Source of the DNA: Epiperipatus broadwayi | Taxonomy: Eukaryota; Onychophora; Udeonychophora; Euonychophora; Peripatidae | NCBI GenBank assembly: GCA_028023455.1 | Contig: JAQFVV010000286.1 | Location: 1,050,516-1,114,515, forward strand | DNA length: 64,000 nucleotides | Direction: 5' to 3' | In this document: one piece after another, positions 10,761-24,500 of the stretch | Layout of the letters: each line of letters starts with the position of its first letter | How positions within the stretch are numbered: the first letter of the stretch is position 1 | Position numbers and translations under genes: made by a program | Notes under the pieces: generated by a model | What the model was told of the DNA's origin: nothing | What the model saw: the letters and a program-made list of their open reading frames with translations, nothing else | Databases searched by the model: none

Positions 10761-12484
10761 TGTGACAGCCAACAATTAATATAATGGTGTGCCAGTAACC
10801 TAACACAGAGGATATAAGTAGAGCATGAATATAGCTTGAGTATATGGGTAGAGCTTGAATAGGAGAGGTTAACCTCCACATCAACAGTAAAATAAAACAA
10901 TAGATTAAACACAAATCTATGTGTAAGCACAAGAGATCTGGCTTGACGAGCATGAGTAGATATAGGAGAGGCCACAGTGCACTACCAACTTTACATTACC
11001 TTAAGTTTACATAATTAATGAAGAGGTTTAAATCTTTGGAATTTTAATTAACTAATAAGAATAATAAAAATGAAGATAAGAAATTAAGGTAATGCATACC
11101 AAATAATTTAAGAAATAAAATCTAATAACAAAATCAAAGTAAAACTATTAATCAATAATTTATTTTCTCAATATAATTTTAAATTTCAATACTTTTATAA
11201 TGTATACCTGGATCAGTAAGAGGAATTTTTTACTATCCAAATATAAAAAAGTAAAATGACTTATATTACATAAAGTGAACGGCTGAAGAATACCTAACTA
11301 CTTTATTGGTAATAATAAAAATAAAGTAAATTTTATAATAAATCAACAAATCTATAAACAATAAAGTAAATATAATAATCATGTTATTTTTTAAATATCT
11401 TGGGATATTTTAATCACAAGTGTAACAATACCAGTAGAACAATTATAATATCATCTATGAATACTTTAGATTTCACCACTATGAACAATATGACCAAGTT
11501 CAGTGAATGATGGTATCTTACAATTTATTGAAATATTATTCGTTAAAATTAACTATTTGATTTTTAATACATCACTTTAAAATAGCATCTCTGCATAATA
11601 TAATAACTTTAATCAGTCAACAATAAAATGTTACATATACTCCTAAAATAAGAGTTTTTTAATTGATAAATGATATGCTGAACATATAATAAAACTGATA
11701 ATACTGAGTGATGACGATGGTGATAGTAATAACAATAATGTGTTGATTGTGTTAAGCAATAAGTTTACTGACAAACATAATAAATTTCCAAAAACAAAAT
11801 TATTTACAATATTTACACGTTTCAAAAGTCAGCAAACAAAAAAAAAAAATAACTTATAAATGGAAAATACATAAAACATGATTTAATTAGCATCTCTTTG
11901 GATCTAATCAAAAATTATAATACATTATAATCCTTTTATAATATTCTTACTTACACCCATTCTTTAATCTAAATTTGTTTTAGTTTATTACACCAGTACT
12001 ATATTTTATTCACTACATTTGGGTTTATTAGATTCATTTAGGTTTATTAAATTTCTTTACACAAAATTAAACATACAAGTAAGATAATTATAAGGTTATT
12101 ATTAAATAACTGAATAGGCAGGCAATACCTAATGCTAGGCAGTCCAGGATATTGAATATTCTCTTAGGAAATTAATAATCATACTTCTTTTACCATATTA
12201 AGAAGAATATACACTTCTTAATTTTATTCATCTAGGACATTGGGCTGGTAGAATAACACAATTCTACTTAAAATAAATCAATATTACTGTAAATCCTTAT
12301 TTAATTCCTTAATACCATATCATAAACTTTTGTCTAATATTATTGAAAATTTTGGCATATTAATGTTTAACTATAAATATCAAATAACAAATGCAGCATG
12401 TGTATTCAGGATCATTTCAAATAGATAATGTACTGATATATAAATATAATACTATAACTTAATACTTTTTTTCTTATGTCAAAT

Positions 12485-12539
12485 GCGTTGACTGGGAAGT
12501 GAACCCAGGCAGCTATGCTAACCATTAAGTCATCAATGC
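12485..12539 (-). other. tRNA-like segment without anticodon arm
   Basis: On the minus strand GCATTGA pairs with TCAACGC with one mismatch, like an acceptor stem. A D-arm-like TGACTTAATGGTTAGCATA follows. Then CTGGG-TTCACTT-CCCAG forms a perfect T-arm-like hairpin holding the B-box-like GGTTCACTTCC. Only about five nt separate the two arms, so the anticodon arm is missing. This is best read as a decayed tRNA-derived SINE head or tRNA pseudogene, not a working tRNA. Confidence 0.45.
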
Positions 12540-15153
12540 TTGACTCATAGGAATATTATTATTTATTATCATAATTTTCTTAATGCTAATACAGTTCACA
12601 TATGCCATTCATATTTTCAAGGATGACTTCATTATTAATGAATATTAAATTGTCAACACTTAATGGGATGAAATCTAATACCAGTCAAATAAGTATATCA
12701 CTAATCTAGACCATGGTCATTTCATGACTACAGATTGTCTGAAATCCCAGTGCCACTATTTGGAAACACCTAGAGGGATATAAGGAGAAAGGGGCAGTTA
12801 ATCCCTTAGCTAATAAAATACAGGAAATTCCTTCATTATAATATAGGCCTTGATTAGCTCAAAAATCTATGGTCATCATATGTGATTCACCCATGATGAC
12901 AATATTTCACACTTTCATGCAGGATAAAAAAATAATTACACCTTACATGAGATTATATGAATATAAAGACAAATAACAAAAATGTCAATGCAATATATCA
13001 TAATTCTCTAATATGGCAACAATCAAATCTCACTAATAAAAAACATCTATCTTATAAGTGTGAACATCAAACAAAAAGAATATAACCAAATTAATTAATA
13101 CAAGGAAATTAAAATATTAATTATCAACTCAAGAACAATTTCCAACTGTAATAATTATTATTGTAATTAGTTATGTAATAGAACATAATACATAATATTA
13201 AATATGCCTGGATTTGATTCAAATTGAATTTTACATTACACAATCATTTAGTAATTGTAGCTTTACCAAAAATATTAAAAACAAAATATAATAACCTAAT
13301 AAAGTTTAACAATTTATCTCAAAATGATTTTACCTTTCCTTGTGATCACTTTTAAATATAAATCCATGTTTAATTATAAATATTATTATGAATCTCATCA
13401 TGTATTAGTTTACCTTTCTTAGGATCAATTTTTAATATAATATACACCGAATTTGTATTTTCTCTCAGATCCTTTTATTTATAAGCAAATCAGTTGCTGA
13501 ACCTTCAACTATTAAACACTTAAGATTATAATAATACACAATAATAAAAATATGTATCTTTTCAAATAAGGCTTCTTCACATTTTTTCTGTGAAGAACAG
13601 AAAGACTTTTATGTTACAATTTACGCTTCCGAATTATTCTAAAGTCTCACAATGTTCTTCAATTTTTAATAATATCACAATTATTACACATTTCCCATTG
13701 GATTTCTTATCCATAAATGCTGCAATTAACTATTTTTCTCTTTTTTGTATAATAATTGAATTATGGAAACATCAGCTAAACATTTATTAATTAAATTATT
13801 ATTAAGGGAATTGTCAAGTTACTAAATAATTACGGTTTCTTTTTTTAACACTTTTAAATATCTTAAAATGGATAAAAATACAATGCTAAAGATAAACACT
13901 GATTTCAATATTATTATAGTAAATAATTATTTAGTTTGATGACACAATTTAGTTATCCAGTGAATGTTCTATTATAATTTCTTTAAAATTTACAATATTA
14001 TTAACATGACAAATTATGCATTTGGAATTAAGTTGAATGGTGAAGTAATATAAATACTATTATTCTATTTAATAAACCTGGCAATTCTGTTGAAACCAAG
14101 AAAAGTTTTATAGTATCATATCTGATTTTCATTAAGTTTAAAGTAATTTATAGCATTTATTGTCATAGAATTTTAATAAAATGGTTCAGAGAATTTTAGC
14201 ACTAGTATTATATTTGTTCATAATTGATGAAACTAATATTAATACAAATTATCATTGCTAATTATGCATAATAAAATAATGAATTATTCTCAGCACATTC
14301 TGTAAAACTCCACCATGTTAAATAGGCACTAATACTATACATGTCTAATTTAAGGTAATATTTCATTTTAATAAAGGTATTTTAAGAGTGTATTAAGAAA
14401 ACCAGCACTTAAAATTGGATACAACTTTTAACATAGTTCACTTTCCATTTTTTCTTATGAATGAAAGTTCAAAGTTTATTCTCTATTACAATTTTAAATT
14501 TCTTATAGAAATATTTATACGTATTTTATGGTTATTATAACTGAAATACTTACAAGGTAATTGCCTGAAAATTCAGATTTATATTTGAACTTCTTACAGT
14601 TAGGTTTATTTTTGGCAGCCATTTTCTTGATATAACTTTTTCTCAATAGTGAACTCAAATTTCAAATTATCATCTGGTGATCAACAATTTGTTCTCCTGT
14701 GGATGAAAAATTATTTAAATTTTACTTCATGATTTACTAAGTAATAATAAAAAAAATAGAAAAGTAATAAATTTCAATAGTTGGCTGTCCTTCCAAATGA
14801 TCAGTAGTAATAGCCTTCCCAACAATCTACAATAGTCTCCCCCAATCTATAATAATTTCCCCTTACTTTATTGGTGAAAGCCTATTTATAGACTTTTAGT
14901 TAAGGGGCTGACTATAAAATAATAAACCAATCAGATTATTATAAATGATATTAATTAAACCATTCTACAATATTTTAAACTACAGTAAAAATATATTTAA
15001 TGATTAATAATACTGTTTAACTTAAAAATAATTATAATTTTAAGTCTGTTGAAAACCTATTATTTAACAATAAATAAATATTAAGTACTTCTATGGTTTC
15101 ACTCAATAACAATATTAAATTATATTAGAAATATTAAAACTAATTTATCTGAT

Positions 15154-15185
15154 AGATTGTGTGTGAGCATGCTCACACACAATCT
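15154..15185. repeat. Perfect 32-bp palindrome
   Basis: AGATTGTGTGTGAGCA is followed at once by its exact reverse complement with no spacer. Such a spacer-free palindrome is uncommon outside transposon ends and cruciform-prone sites. Confidence 0.9.
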
Positions 15186-15438
15186 GGAAGAGGGCCAACA
15201 TATATGTTGATCAGTTCAACTCTTTACCATTCTAAAGTAATTTATTTACTAAGTTTATTGATTCTTATTCTCTAAAATTAATAATCATTAGACCACATCA
15301 CTGATTCAAATCACAGATTTAATAATTAAGATTATTGTTAACCAAAATTTAAAATTTTAGTCAATAGACTGATAAAATATGGTTTTATGAATATTAAGCC
15401 TAACCACATGGTTAATATATATATATATATATATATAT

Positions 15439-16095
15439 TGTTAATTCTAATGTTTTCACGGATAAAAGATGTCATATTATTATTACTATTTTGGAATAAT
15501 CTGTAGTGAAAAATAAATTGATTTTCATACAATATCAAGTAACTTCCTCAGAGCTCTTCTTTCTCAAATCATAAGAATGCATGTGAGATTTAAAATCTTT
15601 CTATCTTTTCTTCCCTCTATTTAAATTTATTGTTGAGAAGTTTTAAAATTTATTTTCTCTTCAATAGTTTCTTCCAAATGTTGTTAATCTTCTTTAACTC
15701 ACACCTTCATTATCTCTTCTTTTAAAAATCTCTATAACTTCTCTTAGCAATCTCTGGTCATATTTTCAATTTTTTTAAATATTTTTTTTTCAAAATTGAT
15801 ATCATATTTTTAATTTAATATGAGAATAAATAGCTGATGAATTGATTTTTCTCTCACTGCCCAGAATTTTCTTCCTTTCTAATATTTATTCTACGATTGT
15901 TTCCTATATATGTATGTGGACAGACCCTACATGAATTTCATACACACCATGACACTCCAAAGCAATTTTATCTTTAGGAAAATATTTCACTAATTTTTTT
16001 ATGTAAATTGTGTGAATATTATTATTCTTTAAAATTTACCAATTCTATCATTACCCTTTAATATATGGCAAATTTTTAATTTTGATGATCAAAAT
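15439..16095 (-). mobile_element. Penelope-like element, truncated inverted copy
   Basis: This is the reverse-complement partner of 16165-16843 and covers the same GIY-YIG endonuclease region plus 3' tail. Its minus strand reads KDKIALECHGVYEI, then a 1-nt deletion shifts the frame before the CRVC segment; other small deletions occur, for example inside the SEIFP stretch and before TNHD. It is therefore more decayed than its partner. Its 3' end abuts (AT)n 15414-15438. Its 5' side faces the partner across about 75 nt. Confidence 0.8.
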
Positions 16096-16164
16096 TTTTT
16101 TTTTGATATACTATTAATAATTAAATAATACAAAATATAATAGGGCTTATACATATCAAAAGAA

Positions 16165-16837
16165 AAAAATTTTGATACATCAAAAATTAAGACAATTTTG
16201 CCATATATTAAAGGAGTAACTGATAGAATTGGTAACATTTTAAAGAATAATAATATTCACACAATTTACACTACTTATAAAAAAATTAGTGAAATATTTC
16301 CTCTTCCTAAAGATAAAATTGCTTTGGAGTGTCATGGTGTGTATGAAATTCCATGTAGGGTCTGTCCACATACATATATAGGACAGACTAATCGTAGAAT
16401 AAATATTAGAAAGGAAGAACACATTCTGGCAGTGAGAGAAAAATCCAATTCATCAGCTATTTATTCTCATATTAAATTAACAAATCATGATATCAATTTT
16501 GAAAAACAAATATTTTAGCAAAAATTGAACAATGGACCAGAGATTGCTGAGGGAAGCTATAGAGATTTTAAAAGGCCCAAGAGCATAAAGAAAGGTGTGA
16601 GTTAAAGAAGATTAACAACATTTGGAAGAAACTATTGGAAGAGAAAATAAATTTTAAAACTTCTCAACCAATAGAATTTAAATATGAGGAGAAAGAAAAC
16701 GATAAAAACGATTTTAAATCTCACATGCATTCTTATGATTTGAGAAAGAGGACGCTCTGGGGAAGGTACTTGATATTGTACTGAAAAGTTAGCATTTAGC
16801 TTTTTCACTACACGAAATATCCTGCAAATAGTAATAA

Positions 16838-16843
<6 letters not shown>
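16165..16843 (+). mobile_element. Penelope-like element, truncated copy with GIY-YIG domain
   Basis: A 5'-truncated Penelope-like element that keeps only the C-terminal endonuclease part and the 3' tail. After the open frame (16198-16518) the protein continues in other frames as RLLREAIEILK and NNIWKKLLEEKINF, showing at least two frameshifts. The 3' tail runs directly into the 72-bp (AT)n tract at 16844-16915. The reverse transcriptase domain is absent. Confidence 0.85.
16198..16518 (+). pseudogene. Penelope GIY-YIG endonuclease fragment
   Basis: A 106-residue frame with the hallmarks of the Penelope endonuclease. PYIKGVTDRIGNIL precedes the domain, GVYEIPC (~47-53) is the GIY equivalent with the CxxC pair of CRVC, HTYIGQTNR (~58-66) is the YIG motif, and RKEEH (~71-75) holds the catalytic Glu region. 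SSAIYSHIKLTNHDINF follows. Penelope elements use this domain to cut target DNA for priming. The first Met is incidental because the fragment is 5'-truncated, and the frame ends early by frameshift, so this is not a functional gene. Confidence 0.88.

Positions 16844-16915
<72 letters not shown>
16844..16915. repeat. (AT)n microsatellite, 72 bp
   Basis: The longest uninterrupted (AT)n of the window. It separates the Penelope 3' tail from a unit starting TTGTGACCATC. Confidence 0.97.
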
Positions 16916-16919
<4 letters not shown>

Positions 16920-19640
16920 GACCATCTGGACGGGCACAAGGAATTGACATACTTTGTATCTGCATTGAATAATTATATTATATTTAAAAAAAATGAAATA
17001 GCCTTAGAATTTAATTTTTTTTTTTTTTGGAGATTGTTTAAAGCTTAGATATGGATTGCTTATGCAGTTTATTGACCACTTGATAGGTATTCATTATTAT
17101 TAGTGTGGTTAATGAGGTATTTAATGTAAGGAAGAGGGTTGTTTATTAATGGAATTGATACATTTTGTCAGAAAGATGCAAAGTTATTTTATATTATTGT
17201 AATATTTGGTTGAATGGTTTCAAAATCCTTATTCTTTAATACTTATCTTTTGTCAACAATTAATACCCATTCCAATTATATTTAGTTAAGATAGTTTAAT
17301 ATTTAGGTTGCAGTACCTGTGCATGCATGTATGTCTGTATTGTGTCTTTCATTTCATTCTCATCTTTAATAACAGCAAACAATAGTATATTCACGATAAA
17401 AACATTTAAATTATGGTAGTTATCTTAAATGATTTAACAAATATATATTTCTTTCCAATGATTAATAGATAGTTGAATCAATGGATTATTTTACAAATTA
17501 AATAAATTATTAATCATTTTTATTTGATAGCTAATTAATATTCATTTTTCTTTCAGGCTTGTAAAAGCTATTTATTTTATTATTATTATTTTTTTTTTGT
17601 CATTTAGTTCCGAAAATCAAAGTGATTTTTTTTGTAAAGATTTTTTTTTGCCTATGTAATTAGCAGAGATAGAAGAAAAAGCATGGGAATAACCTTGGAA
17701 GAAAATGAACTTTGATAAAGAGAGCTATTTAACAAAGATCTCCGGTGAAAAATTGGTCTTTATGTAATGTAACTGTAGACAGTAAACAGTGGTTCATTTA
17801 TTGTGGAAATTAAAGCCAGTTACTGAAGTCAAATTGACTTTGAAAAGACTTTAGAGTAAAACTTCCAAAGGAGTTTAAGAACTTTATTATGGAAAAAATT
17901 AATTAAAAATGCAATTCTAAGGTTTTAAAAAAGGTACGTCGGTTTAAATTACTCTCTGTGATTTCAACATTTCTGAATTAATCCCTTTATAACTATTACT
18001 CTTTTAAAAATGTATGTTAATAACATCCAGTCTGCATTATTTCACTTAATTGCCATTTTAAATAAGAATGGTTTACATAAATATTATTGTTGTATCATTA
18101 AGCAATGTGTTTTATATATATATATATGGAAAACGCATGCAAAACTACACTACGGAATATATTCTAGTTTCTCACTATTTTTCGTGTAGTGTTCTTTGTA
18201 AAGATTATACATAGACTTAAGGATATGTCTATTTTGATAGATCATGCTATGTTTAAGTTCATCACAAGGAGATAACAGTATTCATTTATTTGATATTTCT
18301 GGAACGAATACGTATTTTTAAATTAAGGAAATAAAATGTAAGCTACTTCTGTTTAAATTGAATAGAAGGACAGAAATGTGGGTAATTTTTGTTCTCTTCA
18401 ATAAGGACAGAATATAAAATAAAGCATTATTAATTATGGAATTACTAAGGACAATTTAAAGTATTATTAAATGCTATTCAGAAAAATACTAAGGATAATT
18501 GCATATTTAATCCAGAACTGCATGGAAAATGTTTTATATTTTCAGTATAATAAAGGAGAAATTCATGGCTTGTGTATGATTTGGTACCTCGAATGGATAT
18601 GCTATGAACACTGAAAGGTGCTGGGCATATTTAAGTTATGCTTATATTTTTTTAAGTTATACTGCAGAAGTGCATTTTAGTTTAAATTCAGTTTGGAATG
18701 TGTCCCATATTGTTTCATAAACCTGGAACTGAGCTTTGCAAGTGAACTTTTATTTTAAATTACAAAACTAATAACCTTTGTTTCTTTTTTTTTTATTGCT
18801 TGTCATAATTAATATATATGATAGGTAGATAGGCTTATTTATTATTATGTTCATTTATAATCTGTATTATTTTGATTTTCGAGATCGTCTCTGAAGCGTA
18901 TCTAAATGAGGAGTACGCTGGTAAAAATTGATTGTGTTCAAACAGGTCTTATTATTCTTTTACGAAGGTAAAAGAAAGAAATATTTTTTAATGTATTATT
19001 AGAGAGGTTTGCATTTATTTTGTATACTTTATTATCTCAAAGTGAAAATTTTGTTCTTTTTTTGAATCAACAAACATATAATAGAAATAGAGCAAAACTC
19101 TCCATACAGTATTGCCATGTGATGCTTAATAGAAATAGTTTGTTAGATAGGAAAGAAAGTTCGTTCGTAATAATTATAAATATTAAATTTTAAAAGTAAC
19201 CTAAAGTTTATTCAGAATTAAAAGTTATACCTTAATGCAATATTTAATTATCATGTTACCTGCTTAGTGTGTAATTTGGAGATAATATTATATGTACTTT
19301 TTATTCGCGTGTGTGTTTGTTTTGCACAATTATGATATTTGTTTGACAAAGTTCAGTTTGTGAATATTTTATGCATAAATTTCTTACATTGTTGTATTCT
19401 ACTGAGTTGAATGAATTGATATATTATCTGTATGTATTTATCTGCCAGCGTGTATTTATAATGTTCGATATTTAGAAAAACTATGAGAATAGAAAGAAAT
19501 CTGATTGCGTTATGATGTCTGTAGGGATAAAAGATTTGCTTATTTAGTCTATGTTAATAATTTTCCATGAGTAGAGCCTAGTTTATTTTATATGTGTATG
19601 ATTAATGATATTTTTTGAAGTGATGTTCTTAGGGCCCTGG

Positions 19641-19815
19641 GGATGAGGAAATAAATCCCCACCAATAGTGTATTTAGAAGTAGATGAATTATTGTTGAAG
19701 TATGATTAAATGATGTTAGGAAGTTATGTGACATTTTTCTTATATTCTTGGTGATGAGGAAACGGTTCCCCATCAACAGTTATATTTAGAATCAGATGAA
19801 TTATTATAAAAGTGT
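19641..19815 (+). repeat. Imperfect tandem duplication, ~112-bp period
   Basis: GATGAGGAAA..CCCCA.CAA.AGT.TATTTAGAA..AGATGAATTATT occurs at 19641 and again at 19753 with the same internal order. Non-coding duplication inside unit L2. Confidence 0.75.
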
Positions 19816-21447
19816 TCAGTAGAGTTTATCTGCTCCTCATGTAGAATCCCCTTATAACGTATAGTATGTATAATCATGAAAATATAGCTATGTGTTAATT
19901 CATAGATGGTCAAATAAATTGTTAGATTAATTCTTGATGTAGTATTAGTGTCATATTTTATTGATGAATTACAACATTGTCCAAAATAAAGTAATTGTAT
20001 GATATTTTCTTGATAAATGGAGAATTTGTAGTAAAGATTATTTTCTATTATTGTTGCTTGAACGTGCACACACACGCGTAATATAAATAATATCGCATAT
20101 ATAAAGTATAGAGTTATTGAAATTAAAATGAGAAATAAATGTTTTTTGAAATACATTACATTCATTTAAATATAAAATATAAAGTTATTGAGATTAAACG
20201 GGAAATAAATATTTTAAAATACAGTATATTTATTTAAATAAAGGTCATAAATCATCAAATCATCAGAGTGAACATGATTTTGTTGCTATGCATGAAAGAT
20301 ATACGTAATTGAAAGTGATTATTTAGTCAATTAGAGAAAGTTGCTTGGTTGAGAGCCAAACATAATTAATTCGATGTATTTGTTAACCAATGGTAATATC
20401 CTCTCAAAAGTATTTTTTTGGTGTTAATAATATAATATGTTATTTATTTATTGTCATGTAGATGAAACATGAAGGCAAAGCATGTGTTCAAAGTCAGGAT
20501 ATTTAGGTTTTGTTATTAATTTGCTTTGATAATAGGGATAATCCCAAACTGATGCTCAAAGTTTATTTGATAATTTAAAAATCTGTAAGACGAATAGTCC
20601 ATCTGTAAATATTATGCTAAACCAAGTTTATTTTATTGTAATAAATGATTTATTTTATTTATTTAAAATCTTAAAACTGTGTCTGATGTTATTATTGCAT
20701 ACATTCGTGTTTTCCATTCCACATCTCCACATTTCATAAATCTATTACAAAATAGATATATTATTTTAGAGTTATAATATTAAATTTGCTAGTTATTGTT
20801 ATTTTTTAATCCAAACATTATAAAAGAACATTTGCCACTGGACAAACATATTAGGAAGGTTGCCAAGTCAGTATATTTGTTAGATGATGATATGAGATTA
20901 AAATACCCTATCTCTGTCATTATCTTATTATTGAAACACAGTAAATTATTTTAGTAAATTTGTTTTATTACATTTTTGTCAAACTTTAGAATTATAGCTT
21001 ATGGGCCAATGTAACTTATTTAATTCAACTGTGTTTGTTAAATTCCCTGAGATCTTATTATTTATTTCTTGATTGGCATTAAAGTAGATGTTTAGATTAT
21101 GATATGCCAAGTCATAGAATTGATTAAGGATATAATTATAGCAAGCTGATATGTGTTATACTTGGATGAAGGAAGAAATTAAGTTTAAAGTATATTTTAA
21201 TAGACTGTACCAAATAAACATTATGATTCTTTATCATACAATTAATTAACAAAGGAATTTACATTATATTAAATGTTTTGTAATATTTCTTCTTTTCTTC
21301 ATTTATTATCATATATCTTATGAACTTCCTATAGCCTCCCACTGAGCTGAGCTGAACATAGATTTAATTGAAGAGTCTCAGTAATAATTTTGTATTATAT
21401 ATTTTGTTATATTGTTCTATTCATTAATAGAACTGGCGCCTGGCATT

Positions 21448-21472
21448 CCGCTCATGTAATGTATATGAGCGG
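21448..21472. repeat. GC-rich hairpin at unit end
   Basis: CCGCTCAT and ATGAGCGG pair perfectly around a 9-nt loop, 20 nt from the end of unit L2 and following GGCGCCTGGC. It is a local GC peak and may be a terminus signal. Confidence 0.75.
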
Positions 21473-21492
21473 TGTTGGAAGTGTAGGTTATA

Positions 21493-21510
21493 ATATATAT
21501 ATATATATAT
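21493..21510. repeat. (AT)n at centre of a giant inverted pair
   Basis: Separates units L2 and L3, which run outward in opposite orientation from here. Confidence 0.9.
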
Positions 21511-24500
21511 TCTAACCTGGTCCGTTTGCATCCTCACTTTTGGGCAGTATATTATATAAATATAACGGGTTCTAGCTCAGTTAATAATTATTAAATAAAA
21601 TATTCAGCATTAAAATTAAATATTTCACTAGCTCAAATTTAATATTCGAATAAGGTTCAGTTTATAAAAATAAATTAAATAAATATTTAATATTTTCATG
21701 AGACTTGGAAGTGAAAATACAGGTGACAAGATAGATTACATTGAGCTAATATCCTACAGGATACTACCTCAATGGCATAAGAACAATATCCCCCCTATTA
21801 CTATTTCAAATAAATAACTTATAGTATTCTTACGACTTTAATAACTTTATTCACTAAGATGAAGCTAATAAATAAATCTTAATCTTTATCTACTATAATT
21901 TAGCTCAATAAAATCTCAGGTTCATAAAATTGTTCTAAGTTAATTTTAAAACTATGGTAGTAAAATATGAGAAGGGATTTTTATGTCGTAATCTACTACT
22001 CTTAAACTAATAATAATAAACAATAATAATATTCTTCATTGTATAACTAATTCTGTATATCTTTTCACTATAATTTATTACGATAAATAAAAATAATGAA
22101 ATATCATAATATAATCTTTTATTTTTATATAAGAATGTAATAAATACGTGGTAGTATTAGATAATCTGACAAACAAAGGTGTGTGGCAACGGAGCATCAT
22201 TTTTCAATGTACCATTACAATAATTAATTTATGACCATAAGATAATGTAAATGTGATTACTTAATAAATATTCCAATTCTTAAAATAATTCTTTATTTAT
22301 TTCTGTGCAAAAAATATTGTATTTAATTTTGTTAACTCATGATGGAAAAAATAATAAACCAAACACACAAATTTTGAGAAAACAAATTTTAACAAAGTTT
22401 ATTATAACATTAACAACATAACAATTTATTTACAATATGTACATTTAAAACATCTTAAAGATTTGTACCATTATAAATTCTTTATATTCGAACCTCGTTA
22501 AGTCTTTACTCTGACTTAAATTAAAAATAAAATGATAAAATAATACAATATTATTAATCCCTGTTTGATCAATCTTATATAAAAAAAATTACATTTATTT
22601 AATGCTTACTCAAAATATATTTTACATCCATTAGTTATTATTCAAGTATGGTTCTTTTTTTTATTAAAAAAATCCATAGAAAACATAGTATGGATAAACA
22701 TAAAATAATATTAATTGAAAACATGGATATCCTCTTTTTTTACTAGACAATTTCACTTTAGCAATATTATCGATATCATGTAAATGATCTATTGATAATT
22801 TATTTCTAAATTATGGATACTATTGTTCACTATTTATTAACTATAATACATTCCATTAAAACAATATTATAGTACTATATAATTATAACTACTGATACAT
22901 TTTCTATTATTGAATAAATATAAATTGTACCTAAACTTATTGTGTAGATCGTTTTTACTTTATAGCATTATATTAAAAATATGCAGTACTCATTTTAAAA
23001 AATTGAATTTATTTAATATTTCAAAAGCAACTTTGCTTTGCTTATTTTATTCTTAAGATCTTATATTTTATTTCCAAAATAAAATAAATCTATAACATAT
23101 TTTATGATTCTTTCATTTGAAGTCCATTGGATTTTCAATTCCAATTCATACAAATTCTATTTCTTCATACAAGTAAATGAACTCATCTCATTCCAAACAA
23201 TTGCATATCTTTAACTCTAAATCATCTATTATTTCCTTTAAATATACCATACTGTACAATGTAGCTACTTTTTGGAAATCTAGATAGCGAATAGATTTGT
23301 AGGATGGGAAGAAAAACTAGAGTATAACACATAACTCATATTGAATAAACATATACCATGGCACAGTGTAATTATAAAACTAGAGGCAAAACCTATTCTG
23401 TCTAATGTCCTCGAATACTATAAATGATGTCAAGCTACTATTCCTTTAGCTTTATTGAACATCAATACTCCAAGAAAAATAAACACTGTCCAAAACAAAT
23501 ATACAATTACAGGCTTTGTTAAATGTATTGTACATCCACAAATATTATAAAATACTGTTCATATTCCCAAATACCCTAACTCAATAATCTCCTGGATTCA
23601 TTGTTCATCATATTACTAATACCAGGTCACTATCCTATTCTTATTTCCTAAAGATTTATCAAGTCTTACATCGACAAATTACTAGCTTGCATATTCAAAT
23701 AATAAATAAAATTCAACTATAATTAGAGCAATATTACTAATCCATAAGAAAAGTTTGCTTACTTCTTTATTCTATATTCTTATCCTCATACAAACTATTC
23801 AGATAATACTTGAACATCCAATAATATTAAAGTTTTTTACAAAGAATCACACAAATATTTATTATCATGTTGGGTTATATTATTATTATAAAATCATAGT
23901 ATGCATATTCCAAATAAATCCTGATCTCACAATGTTTTAAAATGTGTTGTATAATGCATATATTTTAACATTCATATATTATTACATAGGCAATCTGTAA
24001 AAAAGAAAAAAAAGAAAATACATCATAATAAATATCAATAATTCATTAGTTGTTACCAAGTGACATTAGCTCAACATTATCACTTTTTGCAGTCTTCTTT
24101 TCTCCAACTAGATATAACATCGCATACATAAAAAATATACATCCATGCTTCTATTTAAATGTTCTAATTTAAACTATTAAATATTATGCTATAGGATTCT
24201 AATACCATAAATAATTAATATTCATGTTCCTATTCTTCTTAATCAAAAATTTACATTTAAACTGAGTTAATAAATAAATTTAAAAAAATCAAGATTATAA
24301 TTACGTATATCTTCAATTAATTCTTCAATTGATAAGGTTCTTGATAAAGTTCAAAAAATGTTTATTATTTTCCCGAGAGTTTCTTTTTTTTAAATGTTCT
24401 CCTCAAAAATGCTTTGTTTCTTCAAGAGCATTTACCTTCCCCCGTTGCTATAACAATGAATAAGACTATATTTCCGGTATCAGGAGCTGTCCAAATTTTC

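Larger units (their letters stand above)
10761..15415. mobile_element. Large AT-rich non-coding unit L1 (tentative)
   Basis: A 4.65-kb stretch bounded by (AT)n on both sides, starting TGTGACAGCC and ending near CATGGTTAA, with no coding motif. Bounds and size resemble units 16916-21492, 21511-26580 and 55499-60540. A block at 11760-11820 rich in TTATTTACAATATTTACA resembles 22375-22450 of the 21.5-kb unit. The match is weaker than among the others. Internal oddities include a tRNA-like segment, a perfect 12-bp palindrome GAGGTTAACCTC near 10865 and a perfect 32-bp palindrome near its right end. Confidence 0.35.
16916..21492 (-). mobile_element. Large AT-rich non-coding unit L2
   Basis: A 4.58-kb stretch between (AT)n tracts, starting TTGTGACC and ending GTAGGTTATAA. 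It has no coding motif. By eye it is a divergent relative, in the same orientation, of 55499-60540: the order of the TAATAAA..TTTATT block, the TGTGTCTG block, the GTTGCCA block and a CTGAGAT..TTATT block near its right end is preserved. It is therefore inverted relative to its neighbour 21511-26580, the two meeting at an 18-bp (AT)n. Strand is set arbitrarily, with 21511-26580 as plus. Confidence 0.5.

Noticed and set aside
16198-16518. Host SLX1-type GIY-YIG nuclease
   Set aside because: The sequence around the motif (PYIKGVTDRIG before it, the CRVC pair inside it, decayed tail after it) is Penelope-like and the copy is part of an inverted, truncated repeat.
16632-16937. 101-codon minus-strand frame rich in Ile-Tyr
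   Set aside because: Produced by the (AT)n tract and the antisense of the Penelope tail.
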